Assembly: GCA_020199905.1 (NCBI GenBank)
Contig: JAIVJS010000010.1
Span: 1-52,374 of the forward strand
Reading direction: 5' to 3'
Length of the DNA: 52,374 nucleotides
From: Acidobacteriota bacterium
GTDB taxonomy: Bacteria > Acidobacteriota > Thermoanaerobaculia > UBA5066 > Gp7-AA6
Below, piece by piece: positions 42,501 through 50,395 of the stretch (within the stretch, counting starts at the first letter, position 1; every line of letters starts with the position of its first letter). Under the pieces are notes generated by a model. That model was not told the DNA's origin and did no database searches. It saw nothing but the letters and a program-made list of their open reading frames with translations. The translations under genes and the position numbers were made by a program.

Positions 42501-43754
42501 GGTCGGGACGGAGCGCACGCCGACATAGAGAATATTGGAGTCCGTGGGATCGATCGCGACGTCGTGAATACGCGCATTCGGCAGCGCGGCCCCGGTCGGG
42601 ACGTTCTGGAGCGTCCAGTTCTGTCCACTGTCCGTCGAGCGCCAGAGCGCCCCGTTCCAGGGTCCGGTCGAGAGTTGACAGGCGCTCGTTCCGCTGTCGG
42701 TCAGGCCGAGGGTCGTCGAGGCCCAGACCGTCGTGGTCGAGGCCGATCCCGCCGTCGCCGGATCGATGAGGACCTTCGTGACGCCCTGGCCGTCGAACGG
42801 GCCGCCGGGCTGCGCGCCGAGGACGTTCCAGCTCACACCGCCGTCGAGCGAGCGGAGGATGCCTCTGCCGTAGTAGTTGTCGCAGGCGGTCGCGTTGTTC
42901 TCGCCCGTCCCCACGTAGACGATGTTCGGATTGACGGGGTCGATCGCGATGTCGCCCACCGCCAGCGAAGGCTGATGGTCCGTCATCGGGGTCCAGTTGG
43001 GGGTCGCGGAAAGCGCGTTCGTCGACTTCCACAGGCCGCCCTGCGCTCCCGCGGCGTAGACGATGTTCGCATTCGTCGGGTGAACGGCGATCGAGGAGAC
43101 GCGCCCGCTGACCGGCGAGAGGGTGGCGCCGGCCGAGGTGTCTGTCTGGCCGTTCGGAAGCCGGGCAGGACCGATGGAAACCCACGTGGGGTTCGCGGGG
43201 AGCACGCCCGGCGGAGTCGGATCTCCCGGCGCGCCGCGGAGTCCGCCGTTCTGGGCGATCGCCGACTGCAGCGCGTTGTAGCGGGCGCCGGAGGGGATCG
43301 TGCCCGCGGGATACGCACGCTGGCTGTAGAACCACCTGTCGAAGGCGTCCGGGTTCGACTCGTTCTCGGATCCTCCGCGGGTCGCGGAGCTCATCTCGTT
43401 GCGGAACTTCGCCCGCAGCGACTCGTGGGCGAGAGTCTCCTGCTCCGTCTCCCGCTCCACTTTCCCCTTCGATGCGGCCCGCGCCTTCGAAGCCGCGCGA
43501 TGCGCGACACGCGTCCAAGCCTTCTTCGACGACGTCTCCTTCGAAGCGACCGACGGCGCCGGAGAGACGGCGGCCGGGGCGGCGGACCGAGGCGCGACGA
43601 ACGTCGCCCTTCCCGATTTCACGTCCGTCCAGTCGATGCGCCTCGCGTGCTGATGCCTCGCCACCGCGCCAATCGCCAGGACGGCGCAGCCGGCCCACAG
43701 CGCTGACAGCCAGAAGTTCTTTTTACTCACCGCTCCCCCTTTAGAAATAGTCAT
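39525..43754 (-). CDS. Secreted BNR/sortilin-like beta-propeller protein with C-terminal FG-GAP repeats
   Basis: A 1409-residue protein from ATG 43754; an alternative GTG at 43730 would start directly at the signal peptide (SKKNFWLSALWAGCAVLAIG). A charged Lys/Glu-rich segment lies around 70-130. Residues about 190-1050 contain repeated propeller blades with the IVYVGTGE and GGLWKSTN-type signatures (for example VGTGENNATACDNYYGRGIL, GALWRSTDSGQNW) seen in BNR, sortilin/VPS10-like and sialidase-related proteins. A catalytic sialidase function is not supported by these motifs alone. A Cys-rich Ig-like segment follows, then five WRN/WRR repeats ending in LLWKIAGPR and the stop. Likely extracellular, binding a carbohydrate or protein surface. 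Confidence 0.8.
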   Translation of the reverse strand: MTISKGGAVSKKNFWLSALWAGCAVLAIGAVARHQHARRIDWTDVKSGRATFVAPRSAAPAAVSPAPSVASKETSSKKAWTRVAHRAASKARAASKGKVERETEQETLAHESLRAKFRNEMSSATRGGSENESNPDAFDRWFYSQRAYPAGTIPSGARYNALQSAIAQNGGLRGAPGDPTPPGVLPANPTWVSIGPARLPNGQTDTSAGATLSPVSGRVSSIAVHPTNANIVYAAGAQGGLWKSTNALSATPNWTPMTDHQPSLAVGDIAIDPVNPNIVYVGTGENNATACDNYYGRGILRSLDGGVSWNVLGAQPGGPFDGQGVTKVLIDPATAGSASTTTVWASTTLGLTDSGTSACQLSTGPWNGALWRSTDSGQNWTLQNVPTGAALPNARIHDVAIDPTDSNILYVGVRSVPTAANGGVWKSVNAKAATPTFTKLIGGYPDAATANPGYRRITLATGAGAVHDTLFSAMENSAGSQLWGLYKSTDAGATWSHVDNGVNGVASITTGSRVVTRVSGTAFSSAMLGHRIIINNQFSRTVASVTDANTLTVRSSEAAFNVTNAAVSFSVSAYPNFCDGQCFYDMTVSVDPTDATAATVYVGGNPNGFNQDLSPCPFGAGNCAHTLWRSDNGGSTWRSISQGDGVSGGLHPDDHDIYLDASTTPARVYDGNDGGIWRSENKGASWTPMNTNIAITQFQGVATHPTNPNIVMGGTQDNGTNIVNPAFTPPPAWFHTDFGDGGLASIDQLTPSRMFHTYFNARFSFMGPAKSTTGGNNGPFGWDFVGAYYGAGGAYNNGMDPTDPVDFYAPLALHSAIAPKNPVYFGSNKLYRAADPQLPCCNTVSTIGCGFPGPIVCTNPPSWTLVSPVLTKGGGAFLSAIGVLPNLVAGKEVVYTGASDGRLESSANIDGSGVATWNVLDSAASPLPNRFVTWIEVSPGDPTGNTALVGYSGFNVNTPTKPGHIFRTVNGLGGAATWTDLSSDLPDVPVNAIAVDPTKTPNIIYVGTDIGVFQTLDDGAHWAYLSEGHPVVAVFGLSRNRRTGQIVSATHGRGMFQLSSDGLADTTLPVCSGSSSGNNTFNGSALDAGANDTGIASITLQSGSSNLVIRNVVYSGAGSATYTVSTINHCLGGSGNVVVRDFAGNTCITAVSLPGDVCADFAGADAKPDLVWRRDSGENTVWVMAGTTPLSAVALPTVADPDWQIGAVADYTLDGKVDLLWRNGATGQNEVWAMNGLSVTSQVPLPTVADLNWKIRASGDFNADGKPDILWRNSATGENLIWLMNGTNVVSTLAVSPIFDLNWQIAGTGDFDNDGKPDILWRNGATGENVIWIMNGAAISSQVALPSIFDLNWKIGAVSDYSGDGQPDIVWRNASTGANTIWVMNGTAIGSQVPLPPVTDLLWKIAGPR

Positions 43755-43907
43755 TTCTGAGACAGAGGCTCTGCACCGGAGAAAAATGGGACACACCCAT
43801 CCCCAGCGCACGGCGAGAGCGCACGGGGAACCTCTTCTGAGCGGCTGAACTTCTTGTGGACGTCCGCGCAGCCTATCGTCTGCCGAAATTTGGTGTCAAG
43901 CGCGAAG

Positions 43908-45892
43908 TCAAGATTTGTACCGCTTCAGAAAATTTCGCACGTCGGGTTGATCGGGATCGAGCTCGAGCGATCGCTCCCACAACGTCACGGCCCGGACGCG
44001 GTCTTTCCGAACCTCGAAATACAGGGCCGCGAGCGTCTTGCACGCCAGGGCCGTCGGGTTCAAGGAAATGGATTTCTCGTAAGCGGCCATGGCCCCGGTG
44101 AGATCTCCCGCGCGTCCCGCGGCGGCGCCGAGCATTCCCCAGAGAACGTGGGAGTCGGGAACGGCTGCGACGGCCTCGCGCAACGACGCGACGGCCTGGG
44201 CCTCTCGTCCCATCTTCTGAAAGAGGAGTGACAAATCGCCCCAGACGAGCTCTCGGTCTTCGGGGCGGCAAGCTGCGCGGCCGGCGTGAAGGCCGCCGCC
44301 CGCTTCAGGGTCTCGTCGGCCTCCCGGGTGAGACCCGTCGCGATCTGGACTTCGGCCCTGAAGCAGAAGATCTCCGCGCGCATCTCGTCCGAGTCCGCGA
44401 ACGACTCGGCCAGGTCGAGGTCCTGGAGCGCTCGGGCAAATTGCCCGCGGGCGTTTTCCAGCCGCGCGCCCAGAAGGTGGATCCCGGGAAGGCGGTCGTC
44501 CAGACGCTTCGCCGCTTCGAAGTCCCGGATCGCTTCGTCCAGCCGGCCGGTCCGGAGGTTCAGGAACGAGCGCTGGATCAGAACCCAGAGATTTCCCGGC
44601 GCGATCTTCGACGCCCGGTCCAGGAGCGCGGCGGCCTGCCCGTACTGGCCGTGCTGGATGTAGATGGCCGCGGCCGGGGCGAGAGCGTTCACGGCGCGCG
44701 GGTCGAGATCGCTCGCCCTGCCGAAGGCGCGCAGGGCGCCCCGCCAGTCGCCCGAGTGCGTTCTCGCCTGTCCTTCATTCACGAAGGACGACGCCGTCCG
44801 GCCTTCGGCGTCGTGCGCCATCGATTTGCCGCCGCCCGCCAGATACCCGAGAGCCATGAGCTTCTGCACCGCCTCGGGATCGGCCGCGACCGGCTCCCCG
44901 CTCTCCCGCTTCGGCGAGGGATAGCTCGCCACCGCCGCCGTCCCGCCGAAAGCTCCCGGCGCAAAGGCGTCCGCGAAAGGATGACCGGGAAGCTCGCGCG
45001 AGAGCGGTATCCCGAGGAGCCGCAGCGCCGTCGGCGCCACGTCGAGAATGCTCGCGCGCTCGAGGCGCGCGCGCGGACGCGCGGAGGCGCCGTGCACGAA
45101 CAGGACGCCCTGGATGCGGTGCCAGAGAGGCGCGAGGCCCGTGTCGGCGCGGCCGGACGTCCGGGGGCGCGCGTCCCCTTCCTTGAAACCGTGGTCCGAG
45201 ACGATCAGCGAAACCGTCGACCGCCCCTCGAGGCGGATCAGATCCCCCAGCACTTCATCCTGATACTCGTAGTACCGATCGACGGTCCCGGAGAACGCGC
45301 GAAAGTCCTCGGCCGAGACGTCGGGCCGCTTCGGAGGCCCGTCCTCCATGAAGAGGTGCCCGCACGCGTCGATCCCCTCGAAGTAGACCGCCAGGAGGTC
45401 GACACGGTAGCGGCTCTGGAGGAACGGGAGGATCTTCCGGTAGAACTCGCTCGTCGCATGGATGCGCGCCAGTTCCTCCAGACGGCCCGCGGCGTCGGGG
45501 CTGATCCGGGCGGCGGGATCGGTGAGGAACCTCCTTCGCGTCGCGGCCACGTCGGGGACCGGCTCTCCGAAGCGCGCCTTCAGCTCCGCCGCGAGGTCCG
45601 CCGGGAAAGTCGCGCCCGACACGGCGCGCGCGCTGCGAACCTGATGAAAGCCCAGCCGGTCTGAGACCTCGAATCCTGCCACTTTTTCGGCGGGGTAGGT
45701 TCCCGCGGCGATCAGGCGGTCGATGATCCGAGGATCTGCCCCGTCGATCCCGATCAAGAGAACCCGCGGCGCCAAGGCATCCGGCGAGGAAGCGCCCGGC
45801 GCGGCGGCCTTCGTTTGCCCCGAGGCAGCGAGAACGCCTCCGAGACACGAGATAAGAAGGAGAGCCGTGGTTCCGCGGAGCACCGGGCGCAT
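43908..45892 (-). pseudogene. Type I phosphodiesterase/alkaline-phosphatase-fold protein with TPRs, internal deletion and frameshift
   Basis: From ATG 45892 the protein starts with a signal peptide (MRPVLRGTTALLLISCLGGV). Metal-site motifs LLIGIDGADP, YFEGIDACGH and VSDHGF are clear. In family members a segment of about 60-75 residues with the nucleophilic Thr/Ser lies between the first motif and the VSDRL motif. Here RLIAAGTYPAEKVAGFEVSDRL joins them directly, so the nucleophile seems deleted. C-terminal TPR repeats follow. Around 44255-44262 the frame changes: the TPR sequence continues as EDRELVWGDLSLLFQKMGRE in another frame to stop 43908. One base indel explains this. Both lesions suggest a dead enzyme, unless they are assembly errors. 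Confidence 0.65.
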
Positions 45893-45956
45893 GATACGCG
45901 GTTGAAATCCGCGCCCGAAAAAACCGCGGGCCGCCCGGCCGCCCCCCGTCGACGCC

Positions 45957-45986
45957 AAAAAAAAGGGGAGGCGCCCGCGCCTCCCC
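45957..45986 (-). terminator. Rho-independent terminator of the orphan FG-GAP gene
   Basis: GGGGAGGCGC-CC-GCGCCTCCCC perfect ten-base stem (45965-45986) with eight A on its left (45957-45964), giving a T run on the minus strand. Five A also lie to the right (45990 on), so it may work in both directions. It lies 26 bp past stop 46013. Confidence 0.85.
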
Positions 45987-46012
45987 GGCAAAAAAGAAGA
46001 CGCGCTGCCGCT

Positions 46013-46690
46013 CTACCGCGGTCCCGCGAGCTTCCAGGTCAGGTCGGTCACCGCCGGCAGCGGAATCTGCGACGAGAGCGCCGTGCCGCTCATCGTCCAG
46101 ATCGTGTTCTCTCCCGTCGCGTCGTTGCGCCAGCACAGGTCCGGCGTCCCATCGCCCGAGAAGTCCGCGACGGATCGGATGTTCCAGTTCAGATCGAAGA
46201 TCGTCGGGAGCGGGACCTGGGAAGCGATGGCCAGTCCGTTCATGATCCAGATCGTGTTCTCCCCCGTCGCGGTGTTGCGCCAGACGATGTCCGGCTTTCC
46301 GTCGCCGTCGATGTCTCCGACTCCGCCGATCGTCCAGTTGAAATTGGGGATCGTCGGGAGCGCCATCCCGGAGACGACGCCCGTGCCGTTCATGATCCAC
46401 ACCGTGTTCTGACCCGTCGAGGCGTTGCGCCAGAGGACATCCGGCTTTCCGTCGGCGTCGAAGTCTCCGGATCCGCGGATGACCCAGTTGAGATCGGCGA
46501 CCGGAGGCAGGGGAATCTGGCCGACGACGGCCGGGCCGTTCATCTGCCAGATGACGTTCTGACCGGTCGATCCGTTGCGCCACAGAATGTCCGGCTTTCC
46601 GTCCAGCGTGAAGTCGGCGACGGCGCCGATCTGCCAGTTCGGATCGGCGACCGGCGGCAAACCGACGGGCGGCGCGCGAAAAACGCGCAT
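46013..46690 (-). CDS. Orphan FG-GAP/VCBS-like repeat module, probably a 5'-truncated gene
   Basis: A 225-residue frame consisting almost only of four repeats of about 48 residues, ending in LTWKLAGPR and the stop. It has no signal peptide and no N-terminal domain, and starts mid-repeat (GLPPVADPNWQIGAVADF). Repeats 1-4 align in order with repeats 2-5 of the BNR protein at 39525: ADPxWQIGAVADxTLDGK, then W-x-I-R-x-S-G-D-F, and so on. It is therefore most simply read as the 3' remnant of a paralogous secreted protein whose 5' part was lost. A well-formed terminator remains. ATG 46690 gives an unrelated six-residue start. Without export it would have no obvious function. Confidence 0.7.
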   Translation of the reverse strand: MRVFRAPPVGLPPVADPNWQIGAVADFTLDGKPDILWRNGSTGQNVIWQMNGPAVVGQIPLPPVADLNWVIRGSGDFDADGKPDVLWRNASTGQNTVWIMNGTGVVSGMALPTIPNFNWTIGGVGDIDGDGKPDIVWRNTATGENTIWIMNGLAIASQVPLPTIFDLNWNIRSVADFSGDGTPDLCWRNDATGENTIWTMSGTALSSQIPLPAVTDLTWKLAGPR

Positions 46691-46745
46691 GAGTTTCGAG
46701 GGATATCGCGAGTCTCCGGGTCGACCGGACCCGCGGAAAGACGGT

Positions 46746-48092
46746 TCAGGGCTGGCGCTGCGCCGCGGGGCGAACGGAAACGCGCCCGCCCTTCATCACG
46801 AAGAGCACCTTTTCCGTGACGTGGATGTCCTTCAACGGATCTCCGGGCACGGCGACGATGTCCGCCTCCTTGCCTTTTTCGAGCGTGCCGATCAGCGCCG
46901 AGAGGCCGAGAAGATCCGCCGCGGTTCCCGTCGTGCGGAGCGCGGCCGCCGGCGTCATGCCGAGGTCGACCATCAGGCCGAACTCTTTCGCCGACATGCC
47001 GTGGGGAGACACCCCGGCGTCCGTGCCGAACGCGATCTTCACGCCGCTCTTCAGCGCGCGGCGGAACATGTCGGACCGTCCGGCCAGCGCCGCCTTCGCC
47101 TTCGCCGCGATCTCGGGGGGGAACCGCTCGAGCTTCCCTCCCGTCCACTCGCCCGCGAGAAGAGTCGGAACGAGATACGTCCCGCGCGCCTTCATCAGCG
47201 CGAGCGTCTCCTCCGTGACGAACGAGCCGTGCTCGATCGAGTCGAAGCCGGCGCGCGCCGCCGCCCGGGCCGCCGCGTCGCCGTGCGCGTGGGCCGCCGT
47301 CTTCCGGCCGAGCCGGTGCGCTTCCTCCGCGATCGCGGAGAGCTCCGCATCGGTGAGCTGCGACGCGGAGACGTCATCGCCGAGCGAGAGCACACCGCCG
47401 GACGCGCAGACCTTGATCACGTCCGCCCCGTATTTCACGTTCAGCCGGACGGCCTGCCGCGCTTCCTCGGCTCCGTGGATGATTCCCTGCGCGACGCCCG
47501 TCTCCGGTCCGAACGTTTCGGGCGGAAATCCCGTCTGGTCGCAGTGCCCTCCGGTCGCCCCGAGCGCGTAGCGGGACACCAGCATGCGAGGACCCTCGAC
47601 CCAGCCGCGATTGATCGCGTTGCGCAAGCCGACGTCCATGTCTTTTTCCGACCCGACGTTGCGGATCGTGGTGAACCCGGACGCGAGAGTCCGGCGGGCG
47701 TACGACGACCCGAGCAGCGTCTGCTCCGCGACCGTCCGCCGCAGGCCCTGGTAGAAGTCGGAGATCCAGCTCTCCGACGCTTCGCCGGTGACGTGCGTGT
47801 GCGCGTCGATGAACCCGGGGAGGAGCGTGACGTCTCCGAGGTCGATGAGGGTGGCTCCCGGAGGGACCGGCAGCCCCGTCCCCGCGTCGCGGATCTTCGA
47901 GCCCTCGACGATGACGACGGCGTCCGCGATCTCGCGGTCCGAGCGCCCGTCGAACATCCGCGCGGCGCGGAGGGCGACGACGCCAGGGGTCGGCGAAGGC
48001 GCGGGAGGGGCCGGCTGTCCGGCGGCGGCGCCGGGAGAGGACGCGAAGAGGAGAGCCGCCATCACCATCCCCGCTCCAATCCCGTGCTTCAT
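46746..48092 (-). CDS. Secreted metal-dependent amidohydrolase
   Basis: A 448-residue protein. The signal peptide starts MKHGIGAGMVMAALLFAS and is followed by a Pro-rich segment. The amidohydrolase TIM barrel has all metal sites: PGFIDAHTHV (about 85-94), the carboxylated Lys in VIKVCASGG (about 204), AHAHGD (about 235), SIEHGS (about 255) and FGTDAG (about 320). Closest layout is the imidazolonepropionase-like / Xaa-Pro dipeptidase branch of secreted amidohydrolases. ATG 48092 is chosen for the signal peptide; a longer in-frame extension lacks sense. The gene follows the APC permease by 11 bp on the same strand, suggesting extracellular or periplasmic release of a product that the permease then imports. 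The substrate is not known. Confidence 0.88.
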   Translation of the reverse strand: MKHGIGAGMVMAALLFASSPGAAAGQPAPPAPSPTPGVVALRAARMFDGRSDREIADAVVIVEGSKIRDAGTGLPVPPGATLIDLGDVTLLPGFIDAHTHVTGEASESWISDFYQGLRRTVAEQTLLGSSYARRTLASGFTTIRNVGSEKDMDVGLRNAINRGWVEGPRMLVSRYALGATGGHCDQTGFPPETFGPETGVAQGIIHGAEEARQAVRLNVKYGADVIKVCASGGVLSLGDDVSASQLTDAELSAIAEEAHRLGRKTAAHAHGDAAARAAARAGFDSIEHGSFVTEETLALMKARGTYLVPTLLAGEWTGGKLERFPPEIAAKAKAALAGRSDMFRRALKSGVKIAFGTDAGVSPHGMSAKEFGLMVDLGMTPAAALRTTGTAADLLGLSALIGTLEKGKEADIVAVPGDPLKDIHVTEKVLFVMKGGRVSVRPAAQRQP

Positions 48093-48103
48093 GCCGGCTC
48101 CTC

Positions 48104-49375
48104 TCAGACGTCCGGATCCACCGCCGTCGCGGCACCGGATCTCGCGAAATAAATGATCGCGCCAACCGCGAGCGCGAGCGCGCCCGCGAGCAGCTGCCTG
48201 CCGGTGGCCTGAGACAGGAACCCGAAGCACATCAGGAGGGCCAGGATCGGAATGAGGGGACCGCCGGGCAACCGGAACGACCGCGCGGTCGCCGGCATCC
48301 TGCGCCGCAGGACCGGGACAGCAGCGGCCGTGCCGATGTAGGTCGCGAGCCGGGCGATGACCGAGAGCTCGACCAACTGCCGGAACGTTCCGGAGAGCGC
48401 GAGGGGAAGGGCGATCGCGGTCTGCGTCCAGATCGCGACGTAGGGAGTCCGGAACTTCGGATGGATCCTGGCGAGAACGCGCGGAAGCCGTCCCGTCTCA
48501 GCGAGCGCGTAGAGATACCTCGGTCCCGCGAGGATGGTGTTGTTGTTCGTCCCGAGGACGGAGAGAGCGGCGCCCACGGTCAGGATCAGGCCGCCGGCCG
48601 GTCCCAGGATCAGCCGCGCGGCGTCCGCGAGCGGAGTCTCCGACGCGCCCAGGTTCGGCAGCAGGCCGATCGCGACGAGCTGCACCAGCGTGTAGATCGC
48701 CATGACGATCAGGATCTGGGTGATGAGCGCGAACGGGACGTCGCGCCGGGGATTCTTGAACTCGCCCGCCGGGGCGGCCGTGTTCTCGAAGCCGGAGTAG
48801 GCGAAGAGGACGACGAGTGCGGCGGCGCCGAGGCGGTGCGGATCCGGCACCGGCACCGGGAAGACCCGTCCCCAGGAGACGAAGAAGATTCCGACGGAGA
48901 CGAGCAGGACGAGGGGCAGGATCTTGCCCCACGTCAGGATCACGGCCGTCCGGGCTCCCGAGCGGATGCCGAGGACGTTGATCGCCGTCAGCACGAGGAC
49001 CGGGATGACGATCATGAGCGTCCTGCCGATCCCCTCTCTCGACCCCTCCCAGAGAAACCCGACGACCCGCGCGAATCCCACGGAGAGTCCGGCGACGGAG
49101 GTGATGCGCGCGATCCAGGTCATCCAACCGACCTCGAATCCAACGAAATCCCCGAACGCCGCCCTCGTGTAGACGTAGCCGCTGCCCGGCGTATCGAACA
49201 GGCTGCCCGCCTCGGCGAAGCACAACACCAGGAGAAGGACCGCGACGCCGGCGGCCAGGATCGCCCAGATGCTCGCGGCGCCGAGCAGCTCCGCCGCTTC
49301 CTTGGGGTTGGAGAGATAGACGCCGCTTCCGATGACGTCGTTCAATGCGAGGGCGACGATTCCCCAGCGCGACAC
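48104..49375 (-). CDS. APC-family amino acid permease
   Basis: A 423-residue membrane protein with 12 predicted helices. The N-terminal ALNDVIGSGVYLSNP segment is the APC helix-1 unwound substrate site, followed by GSGYVYTRAAFGDFVGF in helix 3 and ALVVLFAYSGFENTAAPAGE, the conserved helix 6 motif. NNTILAGPRYLYALAETGRLP is the helix 8 loop. Start GTG 49375 gives VSRWGIVALALND; homologues usually have a slightly longer N-terminus, and a CTG about 15 codons upstream is in frame. It is co-directional with the amidohydrolase (11 bp) and follows the nucleoside hydrolase across a heptad repeat tract. Proton-coupled amino-acid uptake is the family role. Confidence 0.9.
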   Translation of the reverse strand: MSRWGIVALALNDVIGSGVYLSNPKEAAELLGAASIWAILAAGVAVLLLVLCFAEAGSLFDTPGSGYVYTRAAFGDFVGFEVGWMTWIARITSVAGLSVGFARVVGFLWEGSREGIGRTLMIVIPVLVLTAINVLGIRSGARTAVILTWGKILPLVLLVSVGIFFVSWGRVFPVPVPDPHRLGAAALVVLFAYSGFENTAAPAGEFKNPRRDVPFALITQILIVMAIYTLVQLVAIGLLPNLGASETPLADAARLILGPAGGLILTVGAALSVLGTNNNTILAGPRYLYALAETGRLPRVLARIHPKFRTPYVAIWTQTAIALPLALSGTFRQLVELSVIARLATYIGTAAAVPVLRRRMPATARSFRLPGGPLIPILALLMCFGFLSQATGRQLLAGALALAVGAIIYFARSGAATAVDPDV

Positions 49376-49469
49376 GGCGCGCAGGAGTCCCGTCTTTGGA
49401 TCGGCCGCGGGAGTGGAGCTCAGGATGCGGCATTCTCCCCGATGGCTCCGGGAGTGGCAACGGGGAAAT

Positions 49470-49518
49470 AGCTCTCAGTTGTCAGCTCTCAGCTGTCGCC
49501 TTCGGTTTTCGGTTCTCC
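49470..49518. repeat. Heptad repeat tract, seven units in two families
   Basis: AGCTCTC, AGTTGTC, AGCTCTC, AGCTGTC, then GCCTTCG, GTTTTCG, GTTCTCC in continuous 7-bp register. It encodes the last dozen residues (MENRKPKATAES) and the stop codon (49482-49484) of the nucleoside hydrolase. The first family matches the tract at 6743, the second the tract at 9227. Confidence 0.85.
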
Positions 49519-50381
49519 ATTGTGGGCAAAGAGAACCGCGGGAGGTTCGACACGAGACCGTCGAACGCGGCCCAGGCCTCGACGGGGTCGAACGCGACCG
49601 CGGCGCGCACCGGATCGGGCAGACCCGCGAAGGCCCGCTGGCTCCGGGGAAATTGACGGGGCTCGATCGCGACCGTGAGAGCTCCCGCCGCCTCGAGAGC
49701 GGCCGGGAGATCCCAGACCGGGAAGCCGCGCATGCCGTGACGCCATCGGGAGCGCGCCAGCCACCGGCGGGACTCGCGGGCGAGCAGCCCGCCAATGCGG
49801 CCTCGAGAGGAGAGGGCGTCGAGCCGGCGGGCGTCGCAGCGCAGGCGCCGCACGACGTCGAGCGGATAGAGAGCCAGGTCCCGCCACGGAGCCCGGAGCA
49901 CCGCGGGGGCCGCGTCCCGATCGCGGGCGAGGTTGAACTCGTGCGGCCAGAGCGGGGGAATCACGCCGCGCGACGTCAGGTTGCCGCCCACGATCCGCAG
50001 TGAGACGCGGTCGGCCAGGCCGGGATCCGCCCGCAGCGCGGCCGCGACGTTGGAGAGAGGACCGATGGCGACGAGGCGCGCGCCCACGGGAAGCGCGGCG
50101 ATGCGCTGCCCTGCCGCCCCGGTTCCTCCGGAGCGGCCGCCTCCGCGCACGATCGGAACCTGCACGCCGGCGGCCTCGGCCAGCGCGCGGGCGCAGTCTT
50201 CCGCAGAATCGGCCGGGGCATTGCCGGTGACAGTCGAGACGCCGAGAAGGTCGATCCTTCCTCCGCGGGCGGCTCCGAGAAGCGCGGCGAGCGCGAAACC
50301 GTCGTCCACGTCGCCCGCGGGCGCGCCGAGCGCCACGTCGGTGTCGACCCAGACGCGGAGGTTATCGACCGGGCCGTCCAT
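49482..50381 (-). CDS. Inosine-uridine-type nucleoside hydrolase
   Basis: A 299-residue protein. The Ca-binding signature of the family appears as VWVDTDVALG...GDVDDGFALAALL, with a five-residue insertion inside the usual DTDxxxDD. VSTVTGNAP, LVAIGPLSNVAAAL and HEFNLARDRDAAP (the ligand-binding Asn region) follow in order. It hydrolyses N-glycosidic bonds of ribonucleosides for salvage; base preference is not predictable. ATG 50381 is 14 bp after the antiporter stop, so the two are probably one operon. The extreme C-terminus is derived from a heptad repeat tract and is unlikely to be functional. Confidence 0.88.
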   Translation of the reverse strand: MDGPVDNLRVWVDTDVALGAPAGDVDDGFALAALLGAARGGRIDLLGVSTVTGNAPADSAEDCARALAEAAGVQVPIVRGGGRSGGTGAAGQRIAALPVGARLVAIGPLSNVAAALRADPGLADRVSLRIVGGNLTSRGVIPPLWPHEFNLARDRDAAPAVLRAPWRDLALYPLDVVRRLRCDARRLDALSSRGRIGGLLARESRRWLARSRWRHGMRGFPVWDLPAALEAAGALTVAIEPRQFPRSQRAFAGLPDPVRAAVAFDPVEAWAAFDGLVSNLPRFSLPTMENRKPKATAES

Positions 50382-50395
50382 CGAACCCCGCGCCG

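Noticed and set aside
39525..43754. Annotation as an active sialidase because of the BNR-like blades
   Set aside because: Only propeller-blade signatures are seen; the Arg triad, Tyr/Glu and other catalytic residues of sialidases cannot be identified.
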